The notes: generated by a model from the sequence alone, not told the origin. A stretch of 16,072 bases of DNA from Desulfuromonadaceae bacterium (GCA_028686145.1 JAQUCQ010000033.1:1-16072); one strand, 5' to 3'. Positions 6,366 through 14,225 are shown, counted from the stretch's first letter. Program-made: numbers and translations.

Positions 6366-8107
6366 CAGTCGATACTTTCCGCAACATCCATAGTGATTTG
6401 AGACTTGAGATACATATCTACTTCCACGGCGGTTGAAAAGGCAAAACATCCTTCGGCTATTCTGATAGCGCGTTCCAGTGTGCAACGACGAAGTATTTGT
6501 TTTACGCGGAGAATTGACCCTGCACCCATCGAAAGTTCATCAAAGCCAAGCCCAAGCAGTACCGGGAGATAGAGAGGGTCACCAGCCATCTCACCGCAGA
6601 GACAAGCATGAATTCCGGCTTCATGAGCGGCCCGGACAATCCGTCTTAAAGACCTCAACACCGCAGGATGGAGTGGTTGGTACATATGCGATAGTTGTTC
6701 ATTACTGCGATCTATTGCCAAGGTATATTGAATCAGGTCATTTGTACCAACACTGAAAAAATCGACTTCACGTGCCAGCAGATCGGCAACGGTGACTGCT
6801 GCCGGTATTTCAATCATCACACCAACCTGAATAGCATTGTCAAATGGAGTACCGGAGGCTATCAGTTCCCGCTTGGCCTCCTCTAACAGTGCTTTTGCTG
6901 TACGCACTTCCTCCATCCCCGAAATCATCGGGAACATAATTCTGACCGGGCCATCAGCACTGACCCGCAAAATTGCTCTGAGCTGTTTTTTAAATTCAGC
7001 CGACATGCTTAGTGAAAGGCGGATCGCCCGGACACCTAGAGCCGGATTAAGCTCCTCAGTATGGTCTATTCCCTCAAGCAGTTTATCGCCACCAGCGTCC
7101 AGAGTCCGAATGGTCAAAGGATGCGGTGCAATTGCCAGCTGCATCAATCGATACATCGCCAGCTGTTCCTCTTCATCCGGCATAAAAGCGCGGTTCATAA
7201 AAAGCATCTCCGTACGGTATAAACCGACGCCGCTCCCCCCATGCCCCAAAACTGAAACACCTTCTTCCGGTATCTCGACGTTTCCTTGTAACAGAATCGA
7301 GTGGCCATCAAGGGTAATCGCCGGCAATGACACCGTTTTAAGAAGTTCATATTCAATATATTCATAATGCTGCTTACGGCGAAGTGATGACTGGAACGTT
7401 TCCTGATCCGGGTCAATAATTACCGTACCGGATAAACCGTCTACAATAACAGCTGCACCATCCAGCAGAAGATCAGTTATATCATCAACACCCATAACTG
7501 CCGGCAGATCAAGAGCTCGTGCGAGTATGGCCGCATGTGATGTTCGACCACCGATTTCTGTAATGATAGCAAGGACATTGTTACGGTTGATCTGAAGCAT
7601 GTCAGCCGGAGAAATATCATGTGCCGCAATTATAAGCTGGCCTTCATCCTGCGGCAATGGCTCCTCCGTTTCACCAGTCATGCTGCGTAGCACTCGTTCG
7701 ATCACAGTTTCAACATCGCTGATACGTTCACGAAGATATGGATCATCAATACGAGCAAAAGTTTCGCGATATCGATGCAGAGTTCGCCGCAAGGCCCCTT
7801 CGGCATTAATCATGCCGGTTCTGATAATTTCTGATGTTTCAATTACCAGACGTTCATCTGCAAGTATCATCAAGTGGGTTTCAATAAAAAAGAGGCTGTC
7901 TTCACCGCTGGTTTCGGCAAGGCGGGATTTAAGTGATTCAAGTTCGATGCGGGTATCTGCAATTGCCTGAGCCAAGCGAGCCGTTTCATGAGCTACTGAT
8001 TCCGAGGAAATCGGATACTCGGATACAACAGTTCTACGGCGATCAATAATACGTAGCCTCCCCATTGCAATCCCGGGCGAAGCCGCGATTCCAGAGAAAG
8101 ACTGCAT
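6365..8107 (-). CDS. ptsI: Phosphoenolpyruvate-protein phosphotransferase (PTS Enzyme I)
   Basis: Enzyme I takes phosphate from phosphoenolpyruvate onto a histidine and passes it to HPr in the cytoplasm. The product is 580 aa, close to the 575 of E. coli EI. The N-terminal HPr-binding and phosphohistidine domain contains GGRTSHAAILARA, with H191 the phosphorylated residue. The C-terminal PEP-binding barrel shows LYRTEMLFMNR, GVMIEIPAA, FFSVGTNDLIQYTLA and the catalytic cysteine in ACLCGEMAGDP. A TTG at 8122 would add five residues, but ATG 8107 is preferred because AGAGGAA precedes it at normal spacing and EI proteins begin near this SFSGIAASPG segment. One base separates it from the ptsH stop, and its own stop overlaps pilD. 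No EIIB or EIIC component is present in the window, so a regulatory phosphorelay is likelier than sugar uptake. Confidence 0.97.
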   Translation of the reverse strand: MQSFSGIAASPGIAMGRLRIIDRRRTVVSEYPISSESVAHETARLAQAIADTRIELESLKSRLAETSGEDSLFFIETHLMILADERLVIETSEIIRTGMINAEGALRRTLHRYRETFARIDDPYLRERISDVETVIERVLRSMTGETEEPLPQDEGQLIIAAHDISPADMLQINRNNVLAIITEIGGRTSHAAILARALDLPAVMGVDDITDLLLDGAAVIVDGLSGTVIIDPDQETFQSSLRRKQHYEYIEYELLKTVSLPAITLDGHSILLQGNVEIPEEGVSVLGHGGSGVGLYRTEMLFMNRAFMPDEEEQLAMYRLMQLAIAPHPLTIRTLDAGGDKLLEGIDHTEELNPALGVRAIRLSLSMSAEFKKQLRAILRVSADGPVRIMFPMISGMEEVRTAKALLEEAKRELIASGTPFDNAIQVGVMIEIPAAVTVADLLAREVDFFSVGTNDLIQYTLAIDRSNEQLSHMYQPLHPAVLRSLRRIVRAAHEAGIHACLCGEMAGDPLYLPVLLGLGFDELSMGAGSILRVKQILRRCTLERAIRIAEGCFAFSTAVEVDMYLKSQITMDVAESID

Positions 8108-8108
8108 A

Positions 8109-8375
8109 TTATTCCTCTCCAAAGCCGTTGGTAATCAGTTCACCAATGGTCTGAAAAGCTTCCGTTTCATCGGCACCGTCAACCGTCAAAGTGACAGTAG
8201 AGCCCTTTGAGGCTGCCAACATCATAATGCCCATTATACTTTTACCGTTAACTTCAATCCCCTCCCGGGATAGCTTGACGTCAGAACTGAAATGGCTGGA
8301 AGTTTTCACGAAGAGAGCTGATGCTCGAGCATGTAATCCAAGCTTATTTATTATTATAAATTCTTTCTGGAGCAT
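8109..8375 (-). CDS. ptsH: HPr phosphocarrier protein with both His15 and Ser46
   Basis: The product is 88 aa, the typical HPr size. KLGLHARAS contains H15, which accepts phosphate from Enzyme I. VNGKSIMGIMMLAAS contains S46 in the context recognised by HPr kinase/phosphorylase. HprK is encoded nearby at 9777-10736, so this HPr can probably be controlled by Ser46 phosphorylation. That would set how much phosphate reaches the mannose-family EIIA next door. ATG 8375 is preceded by GAGGAAA, about 11 nt away. A 145-nt gap with an unusual inverted repeat separates it from the EIIA gene upstream, which suggests a regulatory input here. One base separates its stop from ptsI. Confidence 0.97.
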   Translation of the reverse strand: MLQKEFIIINKLGLHARASALFVKTSSHFSSDVKLSREGIEVNGKSIMGIMMLAASKGSTVTLTVDGADETEAFQTIGELITNGFGEE

Positions 8376-8407
8376 ATTTCAGGTTTCCTCATGCAACAAG
8401 TATAATT

Positions 8408-8495
8408 CCCCCCCAAAAGATCATCTTACATGTAGGCGGGGTTTAATAGTCCCTCTCCAGTATCACTGAAAAACATGCATCTTTTGTAGGGGGGG
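8408..8495 (-). repeat. Interrupted inverted repeat with C7/G7 tracts before ptsH
   Basis: On the plus strand seven Cs plus AAAAGAT (8408-8421) pair with ATCTTTT (8479-8485), then three unpaired bases, then seven Gs (8489-8495). The enclosed segment is 57 nt. It fills much of the 145-nt gap 8376-8520 between the EIIA gene and ptsH. No T-run follows the ptsH-side arm, so it is not a standard terminator. On the minus strand TATACT, a possible -10 box, lies just after the G7 tract (8400-8405), but no good -35 box is seen. Its role is unknown: a processing or attenuation structure, or a promoter element, are possible. Confidence 0.45.
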
Positions 8496-8520
8496 ATAAA
8501 ATTGCAAGGTTTCTATTTGT

Positions 8521-8913
8521 TCACTTCAAGAACTCTCCGGCAATAATAATGCCTTCACGCCCAGACCTGTACAAGTTTGTTGCAAGTTCGGTGACAGACA
8601 TAAGTTCGCGGCGTGAGCAGAATTCAATCAACATCGGCAGGTTCACCCCGGTAACAACCTCAATATACCCCTCTTTCAAAAAAGACATTGCCATATTTGA
8701 TGGTGTCCCCCCAAAAAGATCGGTCATAATAATAGCCCCGTCTGACTGCACAGCTTCAACGGCTGACACCACGCGAGCCATGATATCATCAGCTCGTTCA
8801 TCGGGAGCAACTTCTACAGTAGCGCAGTTTTCAATAGATCCGACAATCATCTCTGCCGACAATTTGAGCGCACTCGCCAAACCAGCGTGGGTCACAATTA
8901 CTAATCCTATCAT
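8521..8913 (-). CDS. PTS EIIA component, mannose/fructose-sorbose family
   Basis: This is a 130-aa stand-alone EIIA domain of the mannose family. MIGLVIVTHAGLA places the phosphorylated histidine at H9, and MTDLFGGTPSNMA (63-75) is the second hallmark loop of the fold. It accepts phosphate from HPr-His15. In transport systems it passes phosphate to EIIB, but no EIIB, EIIC or EIID gene is visible, so it is probably a sensor or regulatory end point whose phosphorylation state reports the PEP/pyruvate balance. ATG 8913 overlaps the rapZ stop (ATGA) and AAGGGG precedes it. In the E. coli rpoN cluster the corresponding place is held by ptsN, which encodes an unrelated EIIA. The regulatory role is inferred. 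Confidence 0.93.
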   Translation of the reverse strand: MIGLVIVTHAGLASALKLSAEMIVGSIENCATVEVAPDERADDIMARVVSAVEAVQSDGAIIMTDLFGGTPSNMAMSFLKEGYIEVVTGVNLPMLIEFCSRRELMSVTELATNLYRSGREGIIIAGEFLK

Positions 8914-9773
8914 TTAAGCCCCTTATCAATATCTCTGTGGGTAATTCGCACTGAGGGCCACGTCTCCTGCAAGTGCAGTCCGGTGGCCTCTGCTATGGCA
9001 ACTGATCGATGGCGACCACCGGTACAACCAATTGAAATAGTTAAATATGATTTACCTTCCTGACGATGTGCGGGCAACAGCATATCCAGCAGCGGGAAAA
9101 AGTAATCAAGAAACTGTGCTGAGACAACATTATCAAGGACATAATCACGGACAGCATCATCAAGTCCTGAACCTTCTTTTAATTCCGGTACAAAGAATGG
9201 GTTCGGAAGAAACCGAACATCCATGACAATACCTGATTCAAGAGGCACGCCGTATTTGAATCCAAATGACTGAACCTCGACGACAAGCTGATTTTCATTC
9301 TCTTCACCTCGAATAATCCTCAGGGTGAATTCCTTAAGCTGGTGTACGGTAAACTCCGAGGTGTCAATTATTCTGGTTGCCATCTGGCGTAAAACACTCA
9401 AACGATCACGTTCAATGCGGATACCCTCTGTAATCGTGCATTGATCGTCTACCGGATGGCGACGACGCGTTTCAGAAAAACGCCGCACAAGAATTTCGTC
9501 CAGGGCATCAAAAAAGAATATCTCTACGGTATGCCCGGCTCCGGTAATCTTGTGAAAGGCGTTTTCATAGCCTTTGAAAAATTCCCGGCCTCTAATATCA
9601 GCTACCAGTACGATGCCCTTGAAGGTCTCACCCGATTTGCCGATCAAATCAACAAAAGGCTTGAACAACCGCACCGGCAAATTATCGATACAATAATATC
9701 CTTCATCTTCCAGGGCCCTGACTGCAGTAGATTTACCGGAACCGGACATACCGGTGATAATAATTATACGCAT
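8910..9773 (-). CDS. rapZ: RapZ/YvcJ-family nucleotide-binding adaptor protein
   Basis: This 287-aa protein has Walker A GMSGSGKS at 8-15, followed by the family-typical EGYYCIDNLPV at 24-34. The C-terminal domain contains IGCTGGRHRSVAIAE (248-262), the most conserved part of the family. In E. coli, RapZ binds the GlmZ/GlmY small RNAs and guides RNase E to control the amino-sugar enzyme GlmS. In Gram-positives the homologue YvcJ hydrolyses GTP. No GlmZ-like RNA is visible here, so the target in this organism is unknown. ATG 9773 lies three bases after the hprK stop, with GAGG upstream inside hprK. The stop overlaps the EIIA start by four bases, so the three genes are probably translationally coupled. 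Its position between PTS genes is conserved in many proteobacteria. Confidence 0.95.
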   Translation of the reverse strand: MRIIIITGMSGSGKSTAVRALEDEGYYCIDNLPVRLFKPFVDLIGKSGETFKGIVLVADIRGREFFKGYENAFHKITGAGHTVEIFFFDALDEILVRRFSETRRRHPVDDQCTITEGIRIERDRLSVLRQMATRIIDTSEFTVHQLKEFTLRIIRGEENENQLVVEVQSFGFKYGVPLESGIVMDVRFLPNPFFVPELKEGSGLDDAVRDYVLDNVVSAQFLDYFFPLLDMLLPAHRQEGKSYLTISIGCTGGRHRSVAIAEATGLHLQETWPSVRITHRDIDKGLK

Positions 9774-9776
9774 GCC

Positions 9777-10736
9777 TTACTCTACCTCATCCCCGAGCGG
9801 CCTGACTTCAATACGCGCCAGTAGCCGTTCCTGAAAATCACGGGCCGAGTGATATCCCATCCCTTTAAGCAAATTATTTCGAGCAGCAACCTCAATAATT
9901 GAGCCTAGATTACGGCCGGGCCTGACAGGTATAACGATATGCGGTATCTCAATACCAAGTATTGTAACCGTACTGTCATCAACACCAAGTCGATCATATT
10001 CGTGTAACTCATCCCACTCCACCAGTTCCACCAACATATCCACTATTTTCTTATCACGAATAGCCGAGACCCCGTAAAGATCCTTGATATTGATAATGCC
10101 AAGGCCGCGAATCTCCATCAGATACTGAAGCGATTCCTCCGCTTGCCCGACCAGTACAGCCGGCATCTTCTTCTTTATGAATACCATGTCGTCTGCTACC
10201 AGCCGGTGTCCACGGATCACCAGATCAAGGGCACATTCGCTTTTGCCAATGCCGCTTTTGCCGGAAAGTAAAACTCCGACCCCCAGTACATCCATCAGAA
10301 CGCCGTGAAGATGAGTCGTCGGCAACAACCTTTCCTCAAGAAATTTGGTTATCAGTGATATAAATGTTGATGATTGGTGAGGAGTTGCAAGCACCGGAAT
10401 ATCATGTGAATCTGCCAGGTCAAGCAGCAGCTGTGGCGGGCGCAAATTTTTGGTAACAATAAAGCAGGAAATTGGAAAATTGCAGAGTGCGGCAAGATTC
10501 TCAGCTGCTATGTGGCTATCAATTTGCTGGATATAAGAAATTTCGGTATTACCGAGCACCTGCAACCGACTAGGATGCAGGTGCTCGCAGTAACCGGCCA
10601 ATGCCAGTCCCGGTTTCTGAATTCGTGAGCTAGTGACACGATGTGAAAGACCCTGTTTGCCAGCCAGCAGTGACAAGCTGAGACCATATTCATTATCGGT
10701 CAACAGGTCCTGTATCGAGAGAGAAATACCTTCCAT
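9777..10736 (-). CDS. hprK: HPr kinase/phosphorylase
   Basis: The enzyme phosphorylates HPr on Ser46 and removes that phosphate again, linking PTS activity to energy and carbon status. The product is 319 aa from ATG 10736. A TTG three codons earlier is possible, but neither start has a strong Shine-Dalgarno sequence. The N-terminal domain (to about 130) includes KPGLALAGY and RLQVLGNTE. The kinase core has H144 (LHGVLMDVLG), Walker A GKSGIGKS (159-166), RLVADD (178-183) and the HprK signature EIRGLGIINIKDLYG (208-222). It begins 14 nt after the hpf stop and ends three bases before rapZ. It takes the place that ptsN holds in the E. coli rpoN cluster. A perfect 12-bp inverted repeat lies inside the gene at 10553-10587. 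Its likely substrate HPr-Ser46 is encoded two genes downstream. Confidence 0.96.
   Translation of the reverse strand: MEGISLSIQDLLTDNEYGLSLSLLAGKQGLSHRVTSSRIQKPGLALAGYCEHLHPSRLQVLGNTEISYIQQIDSHIAAENLAALCNFPISCFIVTKNLRPPQLLLDLADSHDIPVLATPHQSSTFISLITKFLEERLLPTTHLHGVLMDVLGVGVLLSGKSGIGKSECALDLVIRGHRLVADDMVFIKKKMPAVLVGQAEESLQYLMEIRGLGIINIKDLYGVSAIRDKKIVDMLVELVEWDELHEYDRLGVDDSTVTILGIEIPHIVIPVRPGRNLGSIIEVAARNNLLKGMGYHSARDFQERLLARIEVRPLGDEVE
10553..10587 (-). repeat. Perfect 12-bp inverted repeat inside hprK
   Basis: CGAGCACCTGCA (10553-10564) and TGCAGGTGCTCG (10576-10587) are exact reverse complements separated by 11 nt. It falls in codons of the conserved CEHLHPSRLQVLG segment, so protein constraint may explain part of it. 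The RNA stem would be stable (8 G-C and 4 A-U pairs). There is no T-run, so it is not a terminator. Confidence 0.6.
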
Positions 10737-10750
10737 AAGCTTCAATAGAT

Positions 10751-11299
10751 CTAAGCGCGATGTGGCTCAATCAAGCCGTAGTTTCCATCTTTACGACGAT
10801 ACAGCACGTTGATGTCACTGCTGTCAGCATCAGTAAACACAATAAAATCCTTATGAAGAAGGTCCATTTGCATAACAGCCTCTTCTATAGACATCGGTTT
10901 CACGGTTTCAGTAGTGGTTTTGATAACGACCGAACCGGTACTCGCTTCAATACTCTCGGCTTCAAAAATCTTTTTAGAGAGTTGACGACCATGTTCATCG
11001 CCATTCGGTTTATGAGCCTTGATTTTTTCCTTATAGCGCACAAGCTGACGCTCAATTTTGTCGATGACCGCATCAACGGCGGCATACATATCGTTAGTCG
11101 ATTCGGAGGCTTTTGTGCTGATTCCTTTTGAATTAATAACGATTTCAACAATGTGGCGTATTTTCTTTTCTACAGAAAAGTAGACCTGCACATTAATCGG
11201 GTCGTCAATATACTTTGTTACCCGCTCAAGTTTTTCTTCAGCATATGCCTTAAGGGCATCGCTCTGATCCATGTGCCTGAATGTCATCGCTACCTGCAT
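10751..11299 (-). CDS. hpf: Ribosome hibernation-promoting factor, long form
   Basis: The 182-aa length marks the long HPF form. The N-terminal domain (1 to about 95) has the RaiA/YfiA-type pattern beginning MQVAMTFRHMDQSDALKAYA, with conserved basic residues such as K23, K45 and K46 and the helix TNDMYAAVDAVIDKIERQL. It binds the small ribosomal subunit in the decoding region. The C-terminal domain (about 125-180), with KPMSIEEAVMQMDLLHKDFI and VLYRRKDGNYGLIEP, dimerises and joins two ribosomes into an inactive 100S particle. GGAGG lies ahead of ATG 11299. It follows rpoN by 57 nt and precedes hprK by 14 nt, the same place hpf has downstream of rpoN in E. coli. E. coli's rpoN-linked HPF is the short form (95 aa), so one protein here can probably do the job that HPF and RMF share in E. 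coli. Confidence 0.96.
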   Translation of the reverse strand: MQVAMTFRHMDQSDALKAYAEEKLERVTKYIDDPINVQVYFSVEKKIRHIVEIVINSKGISTKASESTNDMYAAVDAVIDKIERQLVRYKEKIKAHKPNGDEHGRQLSKKIFEAESIEASTGSVVIKTTTETVKPMSIEEAVMQMDLLHKDFIVFTDADSSDINVLYRRKDGNYGLIEPHRA

Positions 11300-11356
11300 A
11301 CAATCCTCCTGTGTGGTTATGTTGTGAAATAGACGACTGCCAAGACAGACAGTTCG

Positions 11357-12799
11357 TCAAAAATGTCGTTTACGTTCAGAAGATGAACCGAAGTTAAGCA
11401 TTTCGCGATACTTGGTTACGGTACGGCGAGCTATATTTACCGTCTGTCCTGTCAGTAACTCGGCAATTTTTTGATCGGATAATGGTTTTTGCGGATTTTC
11501 CTTTTCAATAATCTCTTTAATTTTGATTTTAACGCTCTCGGAAGCGACAAAATCTCCTTCGCTGGTTGAAAGGCCGCTATTAAAAAAGTATTTCAGCTCC
11601 AGTAATCCTTGCGGGGTCTGCATATACTTATTGGTAGTGACCCTGCTGATAGTTGATTCATGCATGCCAATATCTTCTGCAATATCCCTCAGCACCAAAG
11701 GGCGAAGGTACTCGATACCATGATCAAAGTATTCGCGCTGAAACCGGATTATGCTTTTTGCAACCTTATATATGGTTCGTTGCCGTTGCTGAATACTCTT
11801 GATCAGCCAGGCAGCAGAACGCATTTTGTCACTGATATAATGTTCGGTCTGGGAATCGATTGTACCATTTCCACGAACATCAGAATACTGGGTACTAACT
11901 TTCAGGTTGGGTAGACCTTCTTCATTCAGCATAACAACATAATCATCACCCACCTTATGAACAAAAATGTCGGGAGAAATATATTGTACGTCATCCGTGC
12001 TGAACGACGAACCGGGGCGCGGATCAAATCCGGAAATAATCCGGGAAGCTGCCAGCACCTGATTTAAATCAACTTTCAAAGAACGGGCTATCTGTTTATA
12101 GTTTCGCTTTTCAAGGTCACCAAGATGATGCTGCAGGATACTTTCGACAATACTCCCCTTCATGCCCAGACTTCTGGCTTGAATAAGCAGACATTCACGC
12201 AGATCACGAGCAGCAACTCCGGGAGGGTCAAATTCCTGAATGCAGTCAAGCACATCCAGAACATCATCTTCCGTAGCAGAACTTGCCATAGCAATTTCTT
12301 CGAGAGACGCCCGTAAATAACCATAATCATCAACATTACCGATGATTACTTCACCCACGCGAACATCCATTTCCGAGTACTGTCCCATATGAAGCTGCCA
12401 CAGCAGGTGATCAATCAGGGTACCTTTGCGTGTCAGCAGGTTTTCAAAGGAAGGGCGTTCATCATCACCTCCGTACTGCTGCTCCCCGGAGCTATAGTTA
12501 TAGCCGTCGAGATAGCTGTCCCAGTCCCGTAGAGTTTCCTCACCGGTTTCAACCTCATGAAAATCCACACTATCCTGCGCAGGTTCAATTTCCTGTTCAG
12601 CCACCTCAAGTGTGTCTGGCTCACGGATTTCTTCTAGTTCAGTGGATTCTTCAAGAAGCGGGTTCTCTTCCAATTCCTGAACGACAAGATCCTGGAGCTC
12701 CAAACGTGTCAACTGAAGCGGCTTGATAGCCTGCTGCAACTGGGGAGTCATCACCAGTTGCTGGGACATTTTCAGTTGTTGACGCATCTCCATTGCCAT
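11357..12799 (-). CDS. rpoN: RNA polymerase sigma-54 factor RpoN
   Basis: The product is 480 aa, the usual size. Region I at the N terminus is rich in glutamine and leucine (MRQQLKMSQQLVMTPQLQQA) and contacts the activator. Region II (about 50-120) is strongly acidic. The core-binding and helix-turn-helix regions follow, with DPRPGSSFS and YISPDIFVHKVGDDYVVMLN in the middle and LRDIAEDIGMHESTISRVTT before the C terminus. The RpoN box ARRTVTKYRE at 457-466 reads the -24 element. ATG 12799 has GAGGT about 9 nt upstream. RpoN directs polymerase to -24/-12 promoters and needs an AAA+ activator. One such promoter is seen before the pilY1-like gene and an NtrC-type activator is encoded at 2717-4086. 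A 125-nt gap separates it from lptB, so it may also have a promoter of its own. Confidence 0.97.
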   Translation of the reverse strand: MAMEMRQQLKMSQQLVMTPQLQQAIKPLQLTRLELQDLVVQELEENPLLEESTELEEIREPDTLEVAEQEIEPAQDSVDFHEVETGEETLRDWDSYLDGYNYSSGEQQYGGDDERPSFENLLTRKGTLIDHLLWQLHMGQYSEMDVRVGEVIIGNVDDYGYLRASLEEIAMASSATEDDVLDVLDCIQEFDPPGVAARDLRECLLIQARSLGMKGSIVESILQHHLGDLEKRNYKQIARSLKVDLNQVLAASRIISGFDPRPGSSFSTDDVQYISPDIFVHKVGDDYVVMLNEEGLPNLKVSTQYSDVRGNGTIDSQTEHYISDKMRSAAWLIKSIQQRQRTIYKVAKSIIRFQREYFDHGIEYLRPLVLRDIAEDIGMHESTISRVTTNKYMQTPQGLLELKYFFNSGLSTSEGDFVASESVKIKIKEIIEKENPQKPLSDQKIAELLTGQTVNIARRTVTKYREMLNFGSSSERKRHF

Positions 12800-12888
12800 G
12801 AAACGTTGACCTCATACCCTATAAGGAAATTTATTTACTACTTGACCCTTACAAATTAGGTTACGTGCATTAACAAATATTTCTGTTT

Positions 12889-12908
12889 AAAAAGCAAGAG
12901 ACGCTCTT
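12889..12908 (-). terminator. Weak terminator-like hairpin between lptB and rpoN
   Basis: On the minus strand AAGAG-CGT-CTCTT (12908-12896) is followed by GC and five Ts (12893-12889). The stem is only 5 bp, so it may at most reduce read-through from lptB into rpoN. The rest of the 12800-12924 gap is A+T rich; I found no promoter there with both boxes at a proper distance. Confidence 0.25.
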
Positions 12909-12924
12909 ACATACTGCCAGTAAA

Positions 12925-13665
12925 TTAGAGGCGGAAGTCTTTACCCAGATAAATTTCCTGAGCTTTTTTACTTCCGGCAATCTCATCCGGTGTACCGTGT
13001 TCCAATACCACACCACTGCTCATGATATACGCCGAATCACAAACGCCCAGGGTTTCCCGCACATTATGATCAGAAATCAAAACGCCAATATTTTTGTTTT
13101 TGAGAGAAACAATCAACCCCTGTATATCAGCGACCGCAATCGGATCAATGCCTGCAAACGGCTCGTCCAGAAGAATGAATGAAGGGTTCGTTATCAGTGC
13201 CCTGGCGATTTCAACCCTTCGTCGTTCTCCGCCTGAAAGCGCATACCCTTTGGATGAGGAAATGTGAGTAATAGAAAATTCCTCCAGCAATTGTTCCATT
13301 TTCTCTCGACCCCGGCGCTTGTCAGGCTCAACAGTTTCAATAATAGCCATCAGGTTATCCGCTACCGACAATTTACGAAAAACAGAAGCCTCCTGAGGAA
13401 GGTAGCTAATGCCGCGGCGAGCTCGTTGGTACATCGGGAGCGCTGTTATCTCCTCATCACCCAGAAAAACGTGACCACCGTCTGGTTGCGCCAAGCCGAC
13501 CACCATATAAAAGGTCGTTGTTTTTCCGGCACCGTTCGGCCCCAACAACCCAATTACTGATCCAGAGGAAATTGAGATATCAACGCCACAAACAACCTCT
13601 CGGCTTCCATATTTTTTCTTGAGTTCTTTTGTCCAGAGTGTTGAAGAATCAATGACTTCCGGCAT
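12925..13665 (-). CDS. lptB: LPS export ABC transporter ATP-binding protein LptB
   Basis: This 246-aa ATPase drives extraction of lipopolysaccharide from the inner membrane together with LptF and LptG. All ABC motifs are intact: Walker A GPNGAGKT (42-49), Q-loop Q91 in YLPQEASVF, signature LSGGE (143-147), Walker B FILLDEP (163-169) and switch H200 in LISDHNV. LPQEASVFRKLSV and DEPFAGIDPIAV are characteristic of LptB rather than branched-chain amino-acid transporters. The frame is open for 28 codons upstream, but ATG 13665 is chosen because AAGGAA precedes it and the product then begins at normal family length. The start lies inside the 3' end of lptA (17-nt overlap), pointing to translational coupling. 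lptF and lptG are not in the window, which is usual since they lie elsewhere in most genomes. Confidence 0.97.
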   Translation of the reverse strand: MPEVIDSSTLWTKELKKKYGSREVVCGVDISISSGSVIGLLGPNGAGKTTTFYMVVGLAQPDGGHVFLGDEEITALPMYQRARRGISYLPQEASVFRKLSVADNLMAIIETVEPDKRRGREKMEQLLEEFSITHISSSKGYALSGGERRRVEIARALITNPSFILLDEPFAGIDPIAVADIQGLIVSLKNKNIGVLISDHNVRETLGVCDSAYIMSSGVVLEHGTPDEIAGSKKAQEIYLGKDFRL

Positions 13666-14170
13666 CTTTTTTCCTTGCAGGCGGATTAATGACCGCCTCA
13701 ACACGCGCTTTCGGATCACCACCGCTCGAGACATCACTCCTCTCGTCATCCAGGTAATACGTAATTACTTTCCCGCTGATGCTGTCACCCCCTTGGACTA
13801 CCCGAGGAGTTCCAGTCAAAACAATACGACCATTACGGCTGTCGTAAACCGCCTGATCGGCAAAACCGGTTCTGTTCTGCTGAATAATCCTGACATGACC
13901 GAATGCTTCAACTTTTTCAACTTCTCCGGTTTTATCTGCATAACTTACGATAAGCTTATCAGAAAAAATGGTTATATCGCCCTGTTTCGCAACAACCTTG
14001 CCGGTGAATATCGCCGTCTTCCCTTTATTGTCTGCGGTCATTTCGTTTGACTTAATAGTTACCGGCTGGCTTGAACGGTCCTTGTAGGCCGGTGTTGCAG
14101 CTGTAACCTCTAATGCCGGGGAAAAACACCACAAGCTGACCATCAATATGAAGAGTAGCTGTAATTTCAT
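13649..14170 (-). CDS. lptA: LPS transport periplasmic protein LptA
   Basis: The product is 173 aa. Residues 1 to about 24 form a signal peptide (MKLQLLFILMVSLWCFSPAL and on to VTAA), placing it in the periplasm. The OstA/LptA beta-jellyroll repeats follow: PVTIKSNEMTADNKGKTAIF, TGKVVAKQGDITIFSDKLIV, VEAFGHVRIIQ and ARVEAVINP. LptA bridges LptC in the inner membrane to LptD in the outer membrane and carries LPS across. E. coli LptA is 185 aa, so the length fits. AAGG lies about 12 nt before ATG 14170. Its stop overlaps the lptB start. A 55-nt gap with a small hairpin separates it from lptC. Confidence 0.94.
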   Translation of the reverse strand: MKLQLLFILMVSLWCFSPALEVTAATPAYKDRSSQPVTIKSNEMTADNKGKTAIFTGKVVAKQGDITIFSDKLIVSYADKTGEVEKVEAFGHVRIIQQNRTGFADQAVYDSRNGRIVLTGTPRVVQGGDSISGKVITYYLDDERSDVSSGGDPKARVEAVINPPARKKDAGSH

Positions 14171-14198
14171 CGTTTAAAACCTTAACTGGTACCAAATG

Positions 14199-14223
14199 AT
14201 ATGTGTACAAATCGTCCACATAT
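14199..14223 (-). repeat. Small inverted repeat between lptC and lptA
   Basis: ATATGTG (14199-14205) and CACATAT (14217-14223) can form a 7-bp stem with an 11-nt loop directly after the lptC stop. No T-run follows, so it is not a standard terminator. It could be an mRNA stability element or chance. Confidence 0.25.
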
Positions 14224-14225
14224 TT

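Noticed and set aside
6837..7367. 176-codon open frame on the plus strand, opposite ptsI
   Set aside because: It is serine/arginine-rich low-complexity output expected from the complement of a coding gene, with no domain; ptsI is well conserved throughout.
8321..8332. 12-bp palindrome ATGCTCGAGCAT in ptsH
   Set aside because: It encodes the invariant active-site residues around His15 (HARA), so it is most simply a codon coincidence.
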